Shown piece after piece: positions 26,091 through 40,875 of a stretch of DNA of 64,000 nucleotides. Source of the DNA: Sacculina carcini. Its lineage: Eukaryota; Arthropoda; Thecostraca; Sacculinidae. The DNA is taken from positions 7,697,087-7,761,086 of the forward strand of contig OU696574.1 in the NCBI GenBank assembly GCA_916048095.2. The letters run 5' to 3'. The translations under genes and the position numbers were made by a program. The notes below the pieces were generated by a model. The model saw only the letters and a list, made by a program, of their open reading frames with translations, searched no databases and had not been told where the DNA came from. Position 1 is the stretch's first letter. Each line of letters opens with the position of its first letter.

Positions 26091-26251
26091 CGGGACCCAA
26101 GGACCGCCGGCCGAAACATTTAATTGCAGCCTACATACACAGACCCACCCACACACGCACACGCATCTACAGAGCAAATCCCAACGAGGCTCGTAATATA
26201 CAGGTGCACACCTCAAATGTCGCTCAGTCACGCGGCCCCCGGCCAGCGTCG
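26091..26251 (-). CDS. Two candidate 40-bp exons, unknown gene
   Basis: On the minus strand, exon 26212-26251 (acceptor gcttgggag, donor GAG/GTGTGC) encodes TLAGGRVTERHL. Exon 26091-26130 (acceptor gtgtatgtag, donor CCCG/GTTTGT) encodes LQLNVSAGGPWVP. The first ends with two bases of a codon and the second supplies the third, giving an Arg at the junction, so the phases agree. The 81-bp intron between them is TG-rich before its acceptor. The family is unknown. The evidence is splice-site and phase consistency over only 80 coding bases, so chance cannot be excluded. Confidence 0.35.
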
Positions 26252-26259
26252 CTCCCAAG

Positions 26260-27340
26260 CCCACATCCGCGTGACACGCACACATGCACTTACACAAACC
26301 CAATGTGGTCGCCGACGCTGTAGAGCAGTGAGTCCAGCTTAACTGGATATGATTGATGTCGCTTCCAAATCCAGTATCACTCAAGATCAAAACGACACTA
26401 GCAAAATCATAAACCGGATATATCCGGACTGATATATACGTAACTGATACGGAAACAGGTTCACGTGCTGAAAACGTTCGAAATCGTAAAACATACACAT
26501 ACACATACAAACACGTATAAAAGTCTCTAATATCAGTCGAGACTTGATTATTCCGAATTTCAACTTACAGCGGGATTCCCATTTAACCTGCTTCAAACGC
26601 CAATTAAACGATCAGCAAATTATTTTGCTATTTTGGAAATTATTTCTTTGGACCCCGCATCAGCACCACAAATCACCTGGTCCACCACCGACAAGAAAAC
26701 ATCGGCATTTCACTGTTGAAATTCTCTCTACGGGCTACATTAGTCAGTGGGGTATAACACCCTGTGAAACTACACTCTATCTGGATTTATCGATGTGTGT
26801 CGTTCATCAACGAAAGTAGCAGCAATAACATACAACAGCGCAACCGCTGACCACCAAACAAACAAACGGGCTTGACAATGTCTCGTCGATTGCTATTGTC
26901 CAGGACAGAAATTCCAGTGCCGGTCGTCAATACAATTGTTGTTGATTATCTATTTAGTCTCCTCCCATGCAACACCAACATGAACGTTGCAGCATGATTG
27001 CATGAAGTATGTGATCAAATCAAGCGCACAACACAACGAACCAATGTGCTTGCAATGGAAAAATGTCTACGTGGAAACTAAAAGTATGCAGTGTGATTCA
27101 ATCTCAGAAGAACGAGCACGCTTGGCCAACGCCGCGGTATGCACGCATGTTCATATGCAATGTATTATGTATGTGTGAGTGAGTGTCTTGCGTAACATTT
27201 GCGTAACACTCAACCAGCCAGTGATGATATCGAACACATCAACACATATCACATCATTTTCGTATAACACCCAGCTACCGAGTAGTCAAGTTGCATGAAC
27301 AAATAGTTCGTGCCAAGGTTTGAAGCCTAGCCTGGATTCG
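26260..27340. other. No firm feature
   Basis: Mixed unique-looking sequence without a supported gene, TIR or tandem repeat. Confidence 0.3.
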
Positions 27341-27345
27341 CCTAC

Positions 27346-27453
27346 CGAAATCTGTGCTTGAGTCCGCTGTAGAACGCCAGAAGAATATGACAAAGCAAAG
27401 CACCTACGATAGGGCCAGGCCCGACAAGTAACACGACATGCACGTATGCACGC
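27346..27453 (-). CDS. Candidate exon with membrane helix, aquaporin-like
   Basis: A 108-bp minus-strand block lies between a very good acceptor (pyrimidine-rich tract, then ttcatcgtag) and a donor (TTTCG followed by GTAGGC). In one frame it encodes a hydrophobic segment with GPGPIVGALL followed by LAFYSGLKHRF. GPIVGALL resembles the start of the last transmembrane helix of MIP/aquaporin channels (usually ...W.GP..GA.L...). The paired NPA loops are not visible and there are two extra residues (GP), so the family call is weak. An alternative acceptor inside the block would join it in phase to 27542-27578 but remove the GPIVG part. Confidence 0.33.
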
Positions 27454-27541
27454 CTACGATGAAACAAGCGACAAAAGAGAAGAGGATGTAGATTAGGACA
27501 GCCAAAGAGAGGGAATGAATGAGCGGTGAGGCATCGCTCAC

Positions 27542-27578
27542 CATCGTGGCCAATCAGCCATTCGTTCACACGAACGTG
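27542..27578 (-). CDS. Candidate 37-bp exon
   Basis: A minus-strand block encodes HVRVNEWLIGHD, preceded by a TG tract and gtgag acceptor and followed by a strong donor (GATG/GTGAGC). It leaves one base over. The downstream intron (88 bp or about 142 bp, depending on acceptor) is pyrimidine-rich. Protein family unknown. Confidence 0.35.
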
Positions 27579-27699
27579 CTCACACACACACACACACTGC
27601 GGGTACGCACGCATACACACATACACACAATATATACACAGAAACATACACACACATCCATCTTTAGACCCACTATTTCACACAGCGTGCGGATGTGTG

Positions 27700-28610
27700 C
27701 GTGTGTGCCAACTACAATTTACCCGGCGCAACCTCGCCGCGGGACATAACCACACTTACACACGAGCGCGTCGTCGGCCAGAACGCGTAAACACCGACAC
27801 AAAGTGGTCGCACATACATCGATTACTACACGCGGCCACCAGGCACCATAAGACCACTTCGTCCTTGACTCATCTAATGACAATCCGGCATTAGGACGCA
27901 TCCAGCAGCGAAGGCGTCCGCTGAATGCTGGATTGCCGCATTGATAGAGCGAAAACTAAGGCAAAGAACTCGTGGATCAGCTAGGGAGGACATCACGTTA
28001 CACGTTACCATAAGGTAGTTGTTCTTAACCTTGCGCTCCATCGAGCCCAAGATGAGTCCGTTTCAGGGGTTCGGTTCACCCACTCATATGATTCGTGACG
28101 TCAAGCTCTGCTTGGCAATCATTGGTTGCAGATAATCACGCCACATCGACTTAAGCTCTGAATATCTGTGCTCTAAACAAGTCAGTCCACTCGGTCTGGG
28201 TCGAATGTGAAACACACGCGCATGGCTGCATTTGAACACATTTCAAACACATTTGAAACACATTTGAAACACACGCGCATGGCTGAATAACGATAACACA
28301 CACAGGCAAGCAAGCCCCAATAACCAACAACCAAACGCCGCCACGCGATATACCTAGAACATTGAGTATACAAACACTCACATACTCTCTCTATCACACA
28401 CACACACACACATACGCACACACACACATAACGAATTTCACTACGTTTAACGAGAATCACCACCCGCTGTCTCAATCGCTCTATGCAATGTCGGCGCAAA
28501 CTTGCGCAATTACAGCCGGCGCATTCACCATGCAACAACATAATCCATACGAAAGTGTTGAATTACCACACACACACACAATCACTCAATGACCATGCAC
28601 AAAATATGTG
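27700..28610. other. Exon-like islands, strand unclear
   Basis: At 27.72-27.87 kb a minus-strand reading (LCRCLRVLADDALV) reaches a GTAAGT donor. At 28.44-28.55 kb both strands look protein-like (minus GECAGCNCASLRRHCIERLR; plus NENHHPLSQSLYAMSAQTCA). Neither has a full set of splice sites. Confidence 0.25.
28215..28290. repeat. 11-bp tandem repeat in a 16-bp direct repeat
   Basis: CACACGCGCATGGCTG occurs on both sides of three to four copies of ACACATTTGAA. Confidence 0.8.
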
Positions 28611-28618
28611 CTATGTAT

Positions 28619-28856
28619 CAGTGGTTCTTAATCTTTTTCAGTTTTCACATCCCATTCTTGATACCTATATGAAAATGATAGAATACAAGCCACGTAATAA
28701 AAAAACTTTTTATTCAATATTAATTCGTAAAGATTGATGTTCCTTTAAGTTTTTCCAGAGAAAAATATAACGCATAGGTAAAAAATATTTTCCTTAAATT
28801 TTCACAGGAATCCACGCATCTCCTAGAGGTGCGAGCACCTCCGGTTAAAACCCCTG
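28619..28856. mobile_element. hAT MITE, CAGTGGTTCTTAA family
   Basis: It begins CAGTGGTTCTTAATCTTTTTC and ends GGTTAAAACCCCTG. Flanking octamers CTATGTAT and CTATATAT match at 7 of 8 bases. At 238 bp it is the clearest family member here. No coding sequence. Confidence 0.75.
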
Positions 28857-29014
28857 CTATATATGAATACACAAGAGAAAAAGAACCACAGTTGAACAGA
28901 GCAATACAGCATGAATATCTCAGAAAACACGTGAACACTCGCAGAAAATCCACAAAACAAAATCCCTACTGATCTGTATCTGTGTGTATGTGTGCGTGTG
29001 TGTATGTGCGTCTG

Positions 29015-29605
29015 CTAAAGGTGTATGAATGGCCGACAAATCGACGAACAAGACGACAAACCAAGACCTTGAAACACACACACACAAGGCCACGAGCTTG
29101 CACGTGGTTCGGACGCGATTACCACAGAGAGAAAACGCCTCAGCAGGCCATTGAAGCAAGCGCATGCATTCACACAACTTCTGGATACACGCACACACAC
29201 ACGCATACAAGATGAGGCGGGCGTGCACACACTGTACACACCACCCAATGTGCCAGTGCTGCACAAGAGATTACCGACCAGGAAGAGGGGAGAGAGCGGA
29301 TGGTCGACGATGAGAATCGATAAAGCAGCACCAGTGATGGCCAGCGTCGAAGCCGACGACACCGACGACGACGACGACGACGCACAACACGCAGTGTCAG
29401 TGACCTCCAACACTACGGCCAAGGTCGACCGGAAACAAAGCACGCGGTCACTCACACACATACGCCGCAATGTGCGCGCGCAACATGAATATTGCAGATC
29501 TGCCCAGGACTGGGACAAACACACATACACACACACATACAAACACACAATATGGCTTCCCTGAATGATTGCCTAGGGGTGGTGGGGAGAAGGGGGTGGT
29601 GGGGG
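29015..29605 (-). CDS. Candidate five-exon 3' end of a gene
   Basis: Minus-strand exons, in transcript order: 29547-29605 (acceptor ttctctgtgcag; PTTPFSPPPLGNHSGKPYC), 29464-29499 (ICNIHVARAHCG, donor GTATGT), 29275-29412 (138 bp, Arg-rich), 29123-29180 (KLCECMRLLQWPAEAFSLC), and 29015-29067, ending LGLSSCSSICRPFIHL and TAG. All junction phases agree. Three introns are 47-55 bp and most acceptors follow TG- or T-rich tracts. The third exon is the weak point: its Arg run is equally open as a Ser run or, on the plus strand, as an Asp run. A plus-strand exon (VYEWPTNRRTRRQTKTLK) also competes at 29.02-29.08 kb. The family is not recognised, and the 5' part would lie beyond the CA tract to the right. 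Confidence 0.38.
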
Positions 29606-29638
29606 CTGCACAGAGAAGCGGCCGACCACGTGGCGTAA

Positions 29639-29744
<106 letters not shown>

Positions 29745-29749
29745 TCAAT

Positions 29750-30765
29750 ACACTTGCAGCGAAGCACTCTCAAATGCTGGGCTAATGGTAGACATTATTA
29801 ACTGTTGGCGATAAGTTGACACATACGACAATGAGAGCTGCCTTGTTCATTAAATGAAAAAAATGCTAGAATTTTTAGATGAGAGATATGTCAGCCACGT
29901 ACAATGAAAAGACATCAAGTAAGCATGCACCGCCGTTCAACCAACACTGAGAGCACCATTGCAGTAAGAACCATGTGAATGCGCGTCAACTCAAATAATA
30001 GCAACAGCCGCACCATTAACTTGTGCTTTAACAATCATTAATATTCATAATTAAAATCAATGAGCAAGGTGGAATGTAAATTGCGCGAATGTTATAAGTT
30101 GCATACCTGCCATCCCCATGCACCTTGAGAAACGTATAGAAAATGATAACATATGAAGCGGAATAAAAATTGCCCACCAATACAAAAACGAACGCTAGGA
30201 AGGAAAAAACGTACGGTTGAAATTTCATCGCCAACAAAACGTAGCCAACAAAACACAGAAAAACATCGACGGATGCTCACAAACAATGCAATCATATGCA
30301 ATCACATGACATGATATCAAAATGCAATGCACCATTATGCCACAATTATAGATCAATCAATGTAAACACGGCCACATAATTATCCAGTACTTTGTTTGGC
30401 TACGCCCATAACACTATCAAGATATATTTATGACTCATTGTACAGAATGATCACGCGCAAGCACACACACACACACACACACACACTGGGAAACAATCGG
30501 AGCGTCAACAATGCATTCCAATTCAATTAACTTTTCCTTAGTTATATAAAAAAAACTCATATTTATCGGGGAGTTGAGGGTCATTATATAAACGTACATC
30601 ATTATTGAAAATAATTACGTACGTCATCATTGCATGCAAGTCAGGTCAGGCCATTGCAGCCGTTGAATTTAAACCAGCAAACCACTCAGTCATATCGACC
30701 TACTTTCGAAAACAAGCAAAGCACATGTAAGGAAACGATATATGAGGACTCACACGTACACTACT
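29750..30765. other. No supported gene
   Basis: AT-rich sequence with one CA tract near 30465. No TIRs or coding frames stand out. Confidence 0.35.
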
Positions 30766-30770
30766 CTGAG

Positions 30771-30930
30771 GCACGGGTAGTTCAGTTGCTTAAGCATGCA
30801 TTTCCAAAACCAAAGAACCCCGGTTCGATCCGAGCCGGTGCCCGTGCGTTAACGCCTACTCTCAAATTCGATGGCAGCTCTGGCTGGAAACTGAGTGACA
30901 ACAGGGCATGCATACAAGGCACGTAGTCAC
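30771..30930 (+). mobile_element. tRNA-derived SINE
   Basis: The first 76 bp look like a tRNA. GCACGGG at 30771 pairs perfectly over 7 bp with CCCGTGC at about 30841. There is a TAGTTCAGTTG A-box-like motif and a GGTTCGATCCG B-box-like motif, and the would-be anticodon loop TTCCAAA centres on CCA (Trp). The anticodon and T stems are poor and extra bases follow the B box, so it is a SINE head rather than a functional tRNA. The body continues to about 30930 (GCAGCTCTGGCTGG region). Confidence 0.55.
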
Positions 30931-31207
30931 ATAGACGAATAGACTGGCGAGATACACCGTCACACCGCCCAAAATACAACCTGTGTGTGTGCGTGTGTGT
31001 ATTTATGTAGTGTACACGCACACGCCCTCCATCACCACGCCTTGCGGGCAAAGCAAATCAACGACGTAAACCGGCGTGTTAAACCAAACAACATTCGTTA
31101 ACTTTGCATATATAAGTGTATGTGTGTGTGTGTCTATATGTATATAGTTGTTAGTGTATCTGTATGTTTATGTGTGTGTGTGCCGACTGGTTCGTTTTTC
31201 GGTTAAG

Positions 31208-34124
<2,917 letters not shown>

Positions 34125-34319
34125 AAGGGTCCCTGGGAAATACAGGTGTCTCCACGCACACCCAAGTGTGTGTATATATGCATATATATATGTATGTCTG
34201 TAGCTGTAGTGTTATCAACTAGGGATAGCGAGCAAAACATATTGTACTCTCCAACTCTATCGCACACAAACTCTGCCGCGTGAGGGTTACATCAAGGTGG
34301 ACGAAGATAAGAAAAGAAT

Positions 34320-34605
34320 GAAGCACACATGCACGCACACACACACACATACATACACACGTGACAGACATAACTAACTACGCCGTATATACACACACTA
34401 ACATACTGACACACTACACGCGTATACACTCACCAACATGCACTTCCACACCCTACCACACACTGACACACACACACACACACAAACATTGCCAAACTAC
34501 ATACATATCACACACTGACAAAAACACACTCACGACTAAACTACATACACATACAAGCTACACGCACACACACACACAAATACAGCACACATACACGCTA
34601 GAGCA
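34320..34605. repeat. Imperfect CA/ACACT repeats
   Basis: CA-rich degenerate repeats with CACTGACA words. Confidence 0.8.
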
Positions 34606-34613
34606 GGGGTTCC

Positions 34614-34890
34614 CAAACTAGGGGACATGAGGAGGATAAAAGAGGGGCGTGAAGTCATCTGCTCAAAATTGTGTTTAATTAGAATAATAAAATAATTGAA
34701 AGAAAAAATATCTGTCATTACATACATGCAAAGTATAATTACAGCAGTCACTGCACCCGTTTCCATTAAGATAGTTATATTTACACGTAAATAAATGTAA
34801 GAATCGCTTCATATGAAAGAGGCACTGTGGACGTGCGGGACTACTGGAAGCAAAAAGGGGGTGTCAGCTAAGATAGTTTGGGAACCACTG
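34614..34890. mobile_element. hAT MITE, CAGGGGTTCCCAAACTA ends
   Basis: TIRs CAGGGGTTCCCAAACTA and TAGTTTGGGAACCACTG are nearly perfect inverses over 17 bp. Flanking octamers CGCTAGAG and CGCTTTTG share 5 of 8 bases. The 277-bp element is non-coding. Confidence 0.78.
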
Positions 34891-34899
34891 CGCTTTTGT

Positions 34900-35170
34900 G
34901 GTCAGATACACAGCAGATGAACACGACATAAAAGTATTAGAGATACTCACAAGAATAACAAGACAACACTATCGGACGCATAAGCAGACACCCACAGACA
35001 CGCACGCACACAGATACAAACACGTTCAAGCCACACAAAAATCAATAATAATGGAGACGGGTAAACAATAATCCTCCTATACTTTGTTAATTACGAGCGA
35101 GCGATAGCGAGCGAGTTCATACTTGGTGTTACTAGAAAAATGAGTATGAGCGGACTGCCGGCCGTGGTCA
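34900..35170. other. No feature seen
   Basis: Short CA tracts and a GCGAGCGATAGCGAGCGAG word. No gene is supported. Confidence 0.3.
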
Positions 35171-35172
35171 CG

Positions 35173-35520
35173 CTTTTCAGAGGCTTATATCTCTGGAACC
35201 ATAAGTCCGATTAACATGCATTTTTTGTTGGGTAGCCTCATCCTTCCTGCCGCGGATGAGACCAAGCCAAATCATGTCAGTGCCTACTGTGGCACGTGGC
35301 ACGTCCCAAATGCCCTCCTACTTTTTCGAAAAACACTTTTTACCCGTTTTTCAGAGGCTTATATCTCTGGAACCATAAGTCCGATTAGCATGCGTTTTTT
35401 TGGGTAGCCCAATCCTTCTTGCCGCGAATGAGACCATGCCGAATCATGTCAGTGCCCAGTGTGGCACGTGGCACGTGCCATATGCCCTCTTATAATTTAG
35501 CAGAAAACTTTGGCCATGCA
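35173..35520. repeat. 174-bp tandem duplication
   Basis: Two direct copies begin CTTTTCAGAGGCTTATATCT (35173 and about 35347). Each contains ATAAGTCCGATTA, GAATGAGACC-type and GGCACGTGGCACGT words. The copies differ at scattered bases. No coding sense. Confidence 0.85.
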
Positions 35521-35529
35521 CGTAGACAA

Positions 35530-36650
35530 ATGCATTTACGACAAAGTTTGATTACATATGATAGCTTCGCGATCGCTCGTTCATCGCCGAACACGGCGCC
35601 TTACTGGTATGTACTTTTATTTAATACTCGGCAAGCCCCGAAAAACTCACCTCATGATCTTGTGCATTACAAATCTACGACTCCATGAGTTGACAAACGA
35701 TTATAAAACATGAATATGAGCCGAAAAAATGACAACTACGAGAAACAGTCAGGCCTAGCCATCCTGGAGAAATTCAGGAGCTAGCCTAATTCACACAATA
35801 TGACAAAACAGAAAGAATGTGGCCGGTATTTGATCAAATTGTTCCGTCGCAATTGAGATCCTCATCTAGCTGTGTTTAGATCATATACCGAGGAAATCTT
35901 GGAGCATATACGTGTATAAGAAATGCTGATGTCCATCAGATATACCCTCATAGAAAATACGGTCAGGACTTGAAACTGCAAAACCTCACATCAAATCACA
36001 CATCATCTCCTCATCAAGGTACTTCTGTGCGTTGATCCAACGCACAAGAGATCAAGCCAGCCTTAGCTTCACCAAGCTTACACCCTGAATACGCCCCCTC
36101 ATAACTACACTCCTCTATGCATAACCGAGGCACGCTCGGTCGACATTTGACGCTAACGTGCACTGCTGCTGGTGTGTATGCGTGTGTGAGTGTGTGTATG
36201 TGAGTGTCGTGGCGTCCATGCAAATCCTCCGCTACCAGCAAGTACAATGAACCAAGCAACGACCTTGCACTAGCCGCAAACGCCTTGAGCTGCTCGTCCA
36301 TCCGAAGCAAAACAAACAAATGTAAAACATGCACACAAACAGTAAAACAAAACGTACTCATCTCAGCGGAGAACTACTACAGATGTTTCCACTTATTAAT
36401 ATCCCGCATACAACAAAACAGCTACCAACACACTTGACGCAGCAAAACACAAAACAGTACAGGAAATAGTAGAAGAAAAAGATCGTATACCACAAGCCTA
36501 TAGGAGCGACAGAACCTAACAACTCTCACACACACACAAACACATAGACATATATACACACATATATTCTTTATTCTTCATAGTTTTCTTAGTTCACTCC
36601 TCCGGAGGAGCTCGCAGAACATTACCAACATTATTATCACATCGCTCGCA
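35530..36650. other. Exon-like island at 36.23-36.31 kb, strand unclear
   Basis: Minus strand: acceptor ...gatggacgag, QLKAFAASARSLLGSLYLL, donor CTG/GTAGCG. Plus strand: acceptor cctccgctaccag, KYNEPSNDLALAANALS..., donor AAAT/GTAAAA. Both are plausible, so neither is called. The rest holds short CA tracts only. Confidence 0.28.

Positions 36651-36651
<1 letters not shown>

Positions 36652-36714
<63 letters not shown>
36652..36714. repeat. (TA)31 microsatellite
   Basis: 63 bp of uninterrupted TA. Confidence 0.95.
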
Positions 36715-36717
<3 letters not shown>

Positions 36718-37262
36718 TATCTGCATACACTGACCATCGTTATCTTAACTGGCAATACTCCAAGCTAACACCGCACGACACTGAGAGTGTGTGTGTTGTG
36801 AGAAAGAGTTTGAGTGAGAGTCGTAACGAAAGAGAAAAAGTGATCAGGCCACACGCCAGAACCTACAGCTAAAATAAATGCTCACACATACTCATATATA
36901 TACACACACATATACTCACTGGCACACGTTCATGTAAAGACGTATATGCCGTACGCACATGCAAAATAATTACACAACGTTATAAAGTGACATATGTCGG
37001 GCAAGGAACATCACACGCATATATTCATGCGTTTATACACAAAAGGAGAACCACGCCAAATATCATTGTGTCAAAATATCACATCAATAATTTTATGTCA
37101 CAACATGCTCGCATTGATTTCTCATCAATTCTTCGATCAATCCAACTCGAAACTCTATAAAAAACGCGTTGAGAAAAAGGCAATACATTAGACACAAGGC
37201 ATCACAAGCAGTCTACACACACATACATACACACACACACACGAAACAAATATAAACTGAAC

Positions 37263-37563
37263 CAGGGGTATTCAAACTTTTGGCATACACAAATAATAAC
37301 TGCAAGAGTAAACACGGAACGATAGTCAAATACGTCAAATATCATCTTATATTATCTTATATCTATTATCATCAAATATAACCTATTATCTTGAATATTC
37401 GCAACAATGGCACGTCTAAGAATGGAGCGGTTGAAAAGTGGGGATTCAACATGGTCAATTTGGACAAACATGGTCAATTTGGTGGAACAACTGAATTACT
37501 GGAAAATAAAGAGTTGGCTCATTAAGAAGTGAGGAATCAGAGGAAAAAGTGTACGAACCACTG
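37263..37563. mobile_element. hAT MITE, diverged
   Basis: It begins CAGGGGTATTCAAACTTTTGG and ends TGTACGAACCACTG, the same style as the element at 34614 but with weaker TIRs and no visible target duplication. Confidence 0.5.
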
Positions 37564-38037
37564 CACAGTGGAACACAAACAGTGAATTCCTAGGCAAACA
37601 ATTTCAAGTTGAATTAGCGACATTTAGAAATAGAATAATATCGTAATCGATTTGTATGCTTAGTGATGCACGACCGATGAAAACAGCAGAAAATTCAGCA
37701 CAATCCAGCGCCGTATTTCCAACAATATCAGCTTGACTTATTTAAACACACGGACAAACATGCACACAGAATACGGACACACACACACACACACATACAG
37801 AAAGTATAAATATTTACTTGCAAAGAAATACTCCAATAATGGTGCCATACGCTGGCGCGTGTAGCAACGGGTAAATACGAGACGATCGAAAGACAAAAAC
37901 AGAATAGCACAAATAAACCGATTGACAACGAACAGACACACACACACACACACACACAACCAAGTGAACATACAAGAGTAATGGGATAAACATCGACAAA
38001 TATGTTGCTCTATAGATTTTCCAATTTCATTTTTCCC

Positions 38038-38143
38038 AACTGAAATTAGAAGTGTACCAACTGGAATGAAAATTGTCTCAAATGAAATTAGAAATGTCGA
38101 AGCTGAAATTTGAATTGTCAACTGAAATTAAAAATGTCCCATC
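38038..38143. repeat. About 27-bp tandem repeat
   Basis: AACTGAAATTAGAAATGTC-like units are repeated about four times with variation. Confidence 0.7.
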
Positions 38144-38298
38144 TGGGACCACAATATATGTTATTCATTATATATTTCATATCAATCTCTTTTAAAAAAG
38201 AGTACATTTTTGTATACTGTAGTTAGAGGTGTTCGTTGTGTGTGTGTTCTCACCGAGTTGAATTTACGGGAGATGAGCATGGCTCGAGCTGTCCCGTC

Positions 38299-39420
38299 TC
38301 AATTGCCACATTTGTCCAACAAAGACTTAAAGGAACTTATGGTTGGGGCCGCCACAACATCATTGCTCAAAGAATTCCATTTGGTAATGCACCTAAACGG
38401 GAAGCCATATTTCCTCAAGTCGCTGCGGCATCTGGTTTTCTTTAGTTTCCTGTTGTGTCCTCGTCTTCCTTCTTTTTGTTTGTATTCCGAAATGTCAAAT
38501 CCTGTGTCATACTCATTTAAATACTTGAAAACGGCAATTAAATCTCCTCTCTCCCTCCGTTCCTGCAGTGTCTTCAAGCCAAGTCTTTTTAGTCTATCTT
38601 CATATGGTAATTTCTCTAGTTCCGGAATCATTTTCGAAAATATTTTTTGAACCTTCTCTAATTTTGCTATATCTTTCTTTTTGTATGGCGTCCACACAGG
38701 TTCAGCATACTCCAACTTGGGTCTTATTATAGCAACCATAACTTTTTGTAGTGTTTCGCAGTCTAAATAATTAAATACTGTTCTAATTTGCGCTATTGTT
38801 TGATACGCCATACTTACTACTTTGCCTATATGTCGTCCACATGATAAATTATTCTGAAAAATTATACCCAGGTCCTTTTCTTCATCCACCTCTTCTATTA
38901 AATGTCCTCCTATGTTATACTCGTAGCTCGGGCGATATTTACTCTTTCCGAGTTTCATGTGATGGCATTTCATATGATTGAATTCCATGTTCCAGTCTAT
39001 ACTCCATTGATGAATTTGGTCTAGGTCCTTTTGCAGCAGTTTGCAGTCTTCCTTGGATCTCACGTTCTTCATCAATTTTGCATCGTCAGCGAATAGACTC
39101 ATATAATTCTCTACACCTTCAAATATATCATTTATATAAATCAAAAACATAGTTGGGCCCAATACCGACCCCTGTGGCACACCGCTACTAACTTTTCCCC
39201 ATGCTGATCTTACGCCTCTCACACTCGTGCACATCGTCCTGTCAGTCAGATAGTCCTCCATCCACTCGTGCAACCTTCCCTCAATACCTCCAACATACTT
39301 CAGTTTCCATAGCAACCTAGTTCTTGGTACCTTGTCGAAGGCCTTTTTCATGTCTAGGTAGATACAATCCACCCATCCATCCCTTTCTTGCAGGTTGTCA
39401 GTGACTTTTGAGTTTAGTGT
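38299..39420 (-). pseudogene. 5'-truncated non-LTR (CR1/Jockey-like) reverse transcriptase
   Basis: The frame is open from 39420 to a stop at 38299, about 373 codons. The first residues after truncation run VTDNLQERDGWVDC, then motif A IYLDMKKAFDKV, the VPQGSVLGP box and the catalytic FADD about 90 residues later. Next come the thumb region and a C-terminal part with KLEKVQKIFSKMIPELEKLPYEDRL and KFRCITKWNSL-type ends (GFPFRCITKWNSLSNDVVAA) usual for CR1/Jockey-group LINEs. The endonuclease and ORF1 are missing. The 5' break abuts the TG tract at 39429. No internal stop or frameshift is seen, so the insertion may not be very old, but the copy cannot be autonomous. Confidence 0.9.
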
Positions 39421-39424
39421 TCAG

Positions 39425-39428
<4 letters not shown>

Positions 39429-39521
<93 letters not shown>

Positions 39522-39531
39522 ATGTGTGTGT
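39429..39531. repeat. (TG)n at LINE truncation point
   Basis: A TG tract of about 100 bp, slightly interrupted at its right end, lies 9 bp beyond the end of the LINE frame. Confidence 0.93.
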
Positions 39532-39539
39532 TTGTGGAC

Positions 39540-40225
39540 TTATCCTTACTGTATTTACTGGCTTAGTGCTTTGCGCATTATGTATGTATGTCTGTGTGTG
39601 ACTGTGTGTGTGTGTGTGAGTGTCTTTGCAAAGTTCAGCGCTTGCACAATGCTGCGTTTGCAGGGTGCGTTCTGGGTATCGCATGGCGGTGGTCGTGTTG
39701 GATGGGAGGACGTGTATGTGAGGAGTCGTGTTCGGGCGTGTTCGCTGTGCGGTGTGGTCTTGTAGGCGCGCGTGGGACAGCCATGTCCTTAAATACACAT
39801 TTCTGAACGGCAGTGGAAGCTCTCGTGTTACATATACCACATGTAAGTTTGAGCATTAATCGTTAATCTATATATAAGAGAAATCATTATACAAAAAGTT
39901 CAAATCCTTTATGAGTAACAATTTGTTAGAGAATTGCATTATGTGGGTTAGTCTGGAATTGTGAGTTATGTATTTTGTCTGTATGTATTCAGTAAGTGTG
40001 ATAGTTTGGTGTTTGAATGTATCCATACGGATGGTTGTGTTAGTGCGAGTGAAGGTGTTGTGCGTGTATGAGAGTGCATTTGAATGCGGGTGGATTGTCA
40101 GGTAGTTGCGCCTGACACGTGGTGGCGTCAGGACGGAGTATACCTGTGTAAGCACGTTGGGCTGCAATGACCCCTTATATATCTTTTGTCTTTTATGTTT
40201 TGTAACTTTACACAGTGGTTTCTGC
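39540..40225. other. No gene; possible element end at about 39868
   Basis: TCTATATATAAGAGAAATC at about 39868 resembles the complement of the end motif at about 21280. The rest is unremarkable. Confidence 0.3.
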
Positions 40226-40476
40226 AATACATTTTTTCCTAACTTGCGATAACTATACAACGATAATTTTCCCCAACCTGCGATAAACGAGAAAAAATTT
40301 TCAAAACCCAACCTGCGATAAACGATAAAACGATAGCGAAAAAAATATTAGCTTGCGATAACAAAAGCGATAAATGATAAGTACCTTTATTTAGTTGAGA
40401 TATATAAAAAATATACAAACTATTTTTCCACAGTGAAAATTAAATAAACTAGACAAAAACTGTCACTGGATCCAGT

Positions 40477-40710
40477 CTATGGCCTACAAGTTCTATTCCA
40501 CATTAGTCTCTTTGACTCAGACTCACTCTCCATCCTCAAGACAGCATCGACGAGCTGCATGTTTCCCTTGGTGAAGACCAGCTTCTCTAACCTGTCGCTG
40601 GTCATGCATGCACGCTTGGGCCTTATGACATCACCAGCGTTGCTGAACATGCGCTCCACGGCAGCAGAGCTGGGCAAGGTCATGTTGTACTTGATGAACA
40701 GCGGGATCAC
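40477..40710 (-). pseudogene. hAT transposase C-terminal dimerisation fragment
   Basis: A 77-codon minus-strand frame contains FIKYNMTLPSSAAVERMFSN, then AGDVIRPKRACMTSDRLEKL and VFTKGN. The LPSSAAVERxFS plus PKR...D..E...F.KGN pattern is the conserved C-terminal (dimerisation) region of hAT-family transposases. Upstream, in the next frame, VDTWGSSKVAKVKPGQFSSM looks like the preceding part, so a frameshift has broken the gene. Only the end of the transposase is recognisable; the catalytic core is lost. Confidence 0.8.
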
Positions 40711-40875
40711 TTCTCACTGTACATGCTGGAGAATTGTCCAGGCTTCACCTTTGCCACCTTGCTACTGCCCCAGGTGTCCACCTCCTTCTTGATGACCTCC
40801 TCAATGTTGGGCCATCCTCCTCCGCTTTTCTGTCACCATAACCTGGTTCTGGCTGGAGGGGAGAGGGTCAGGTGT

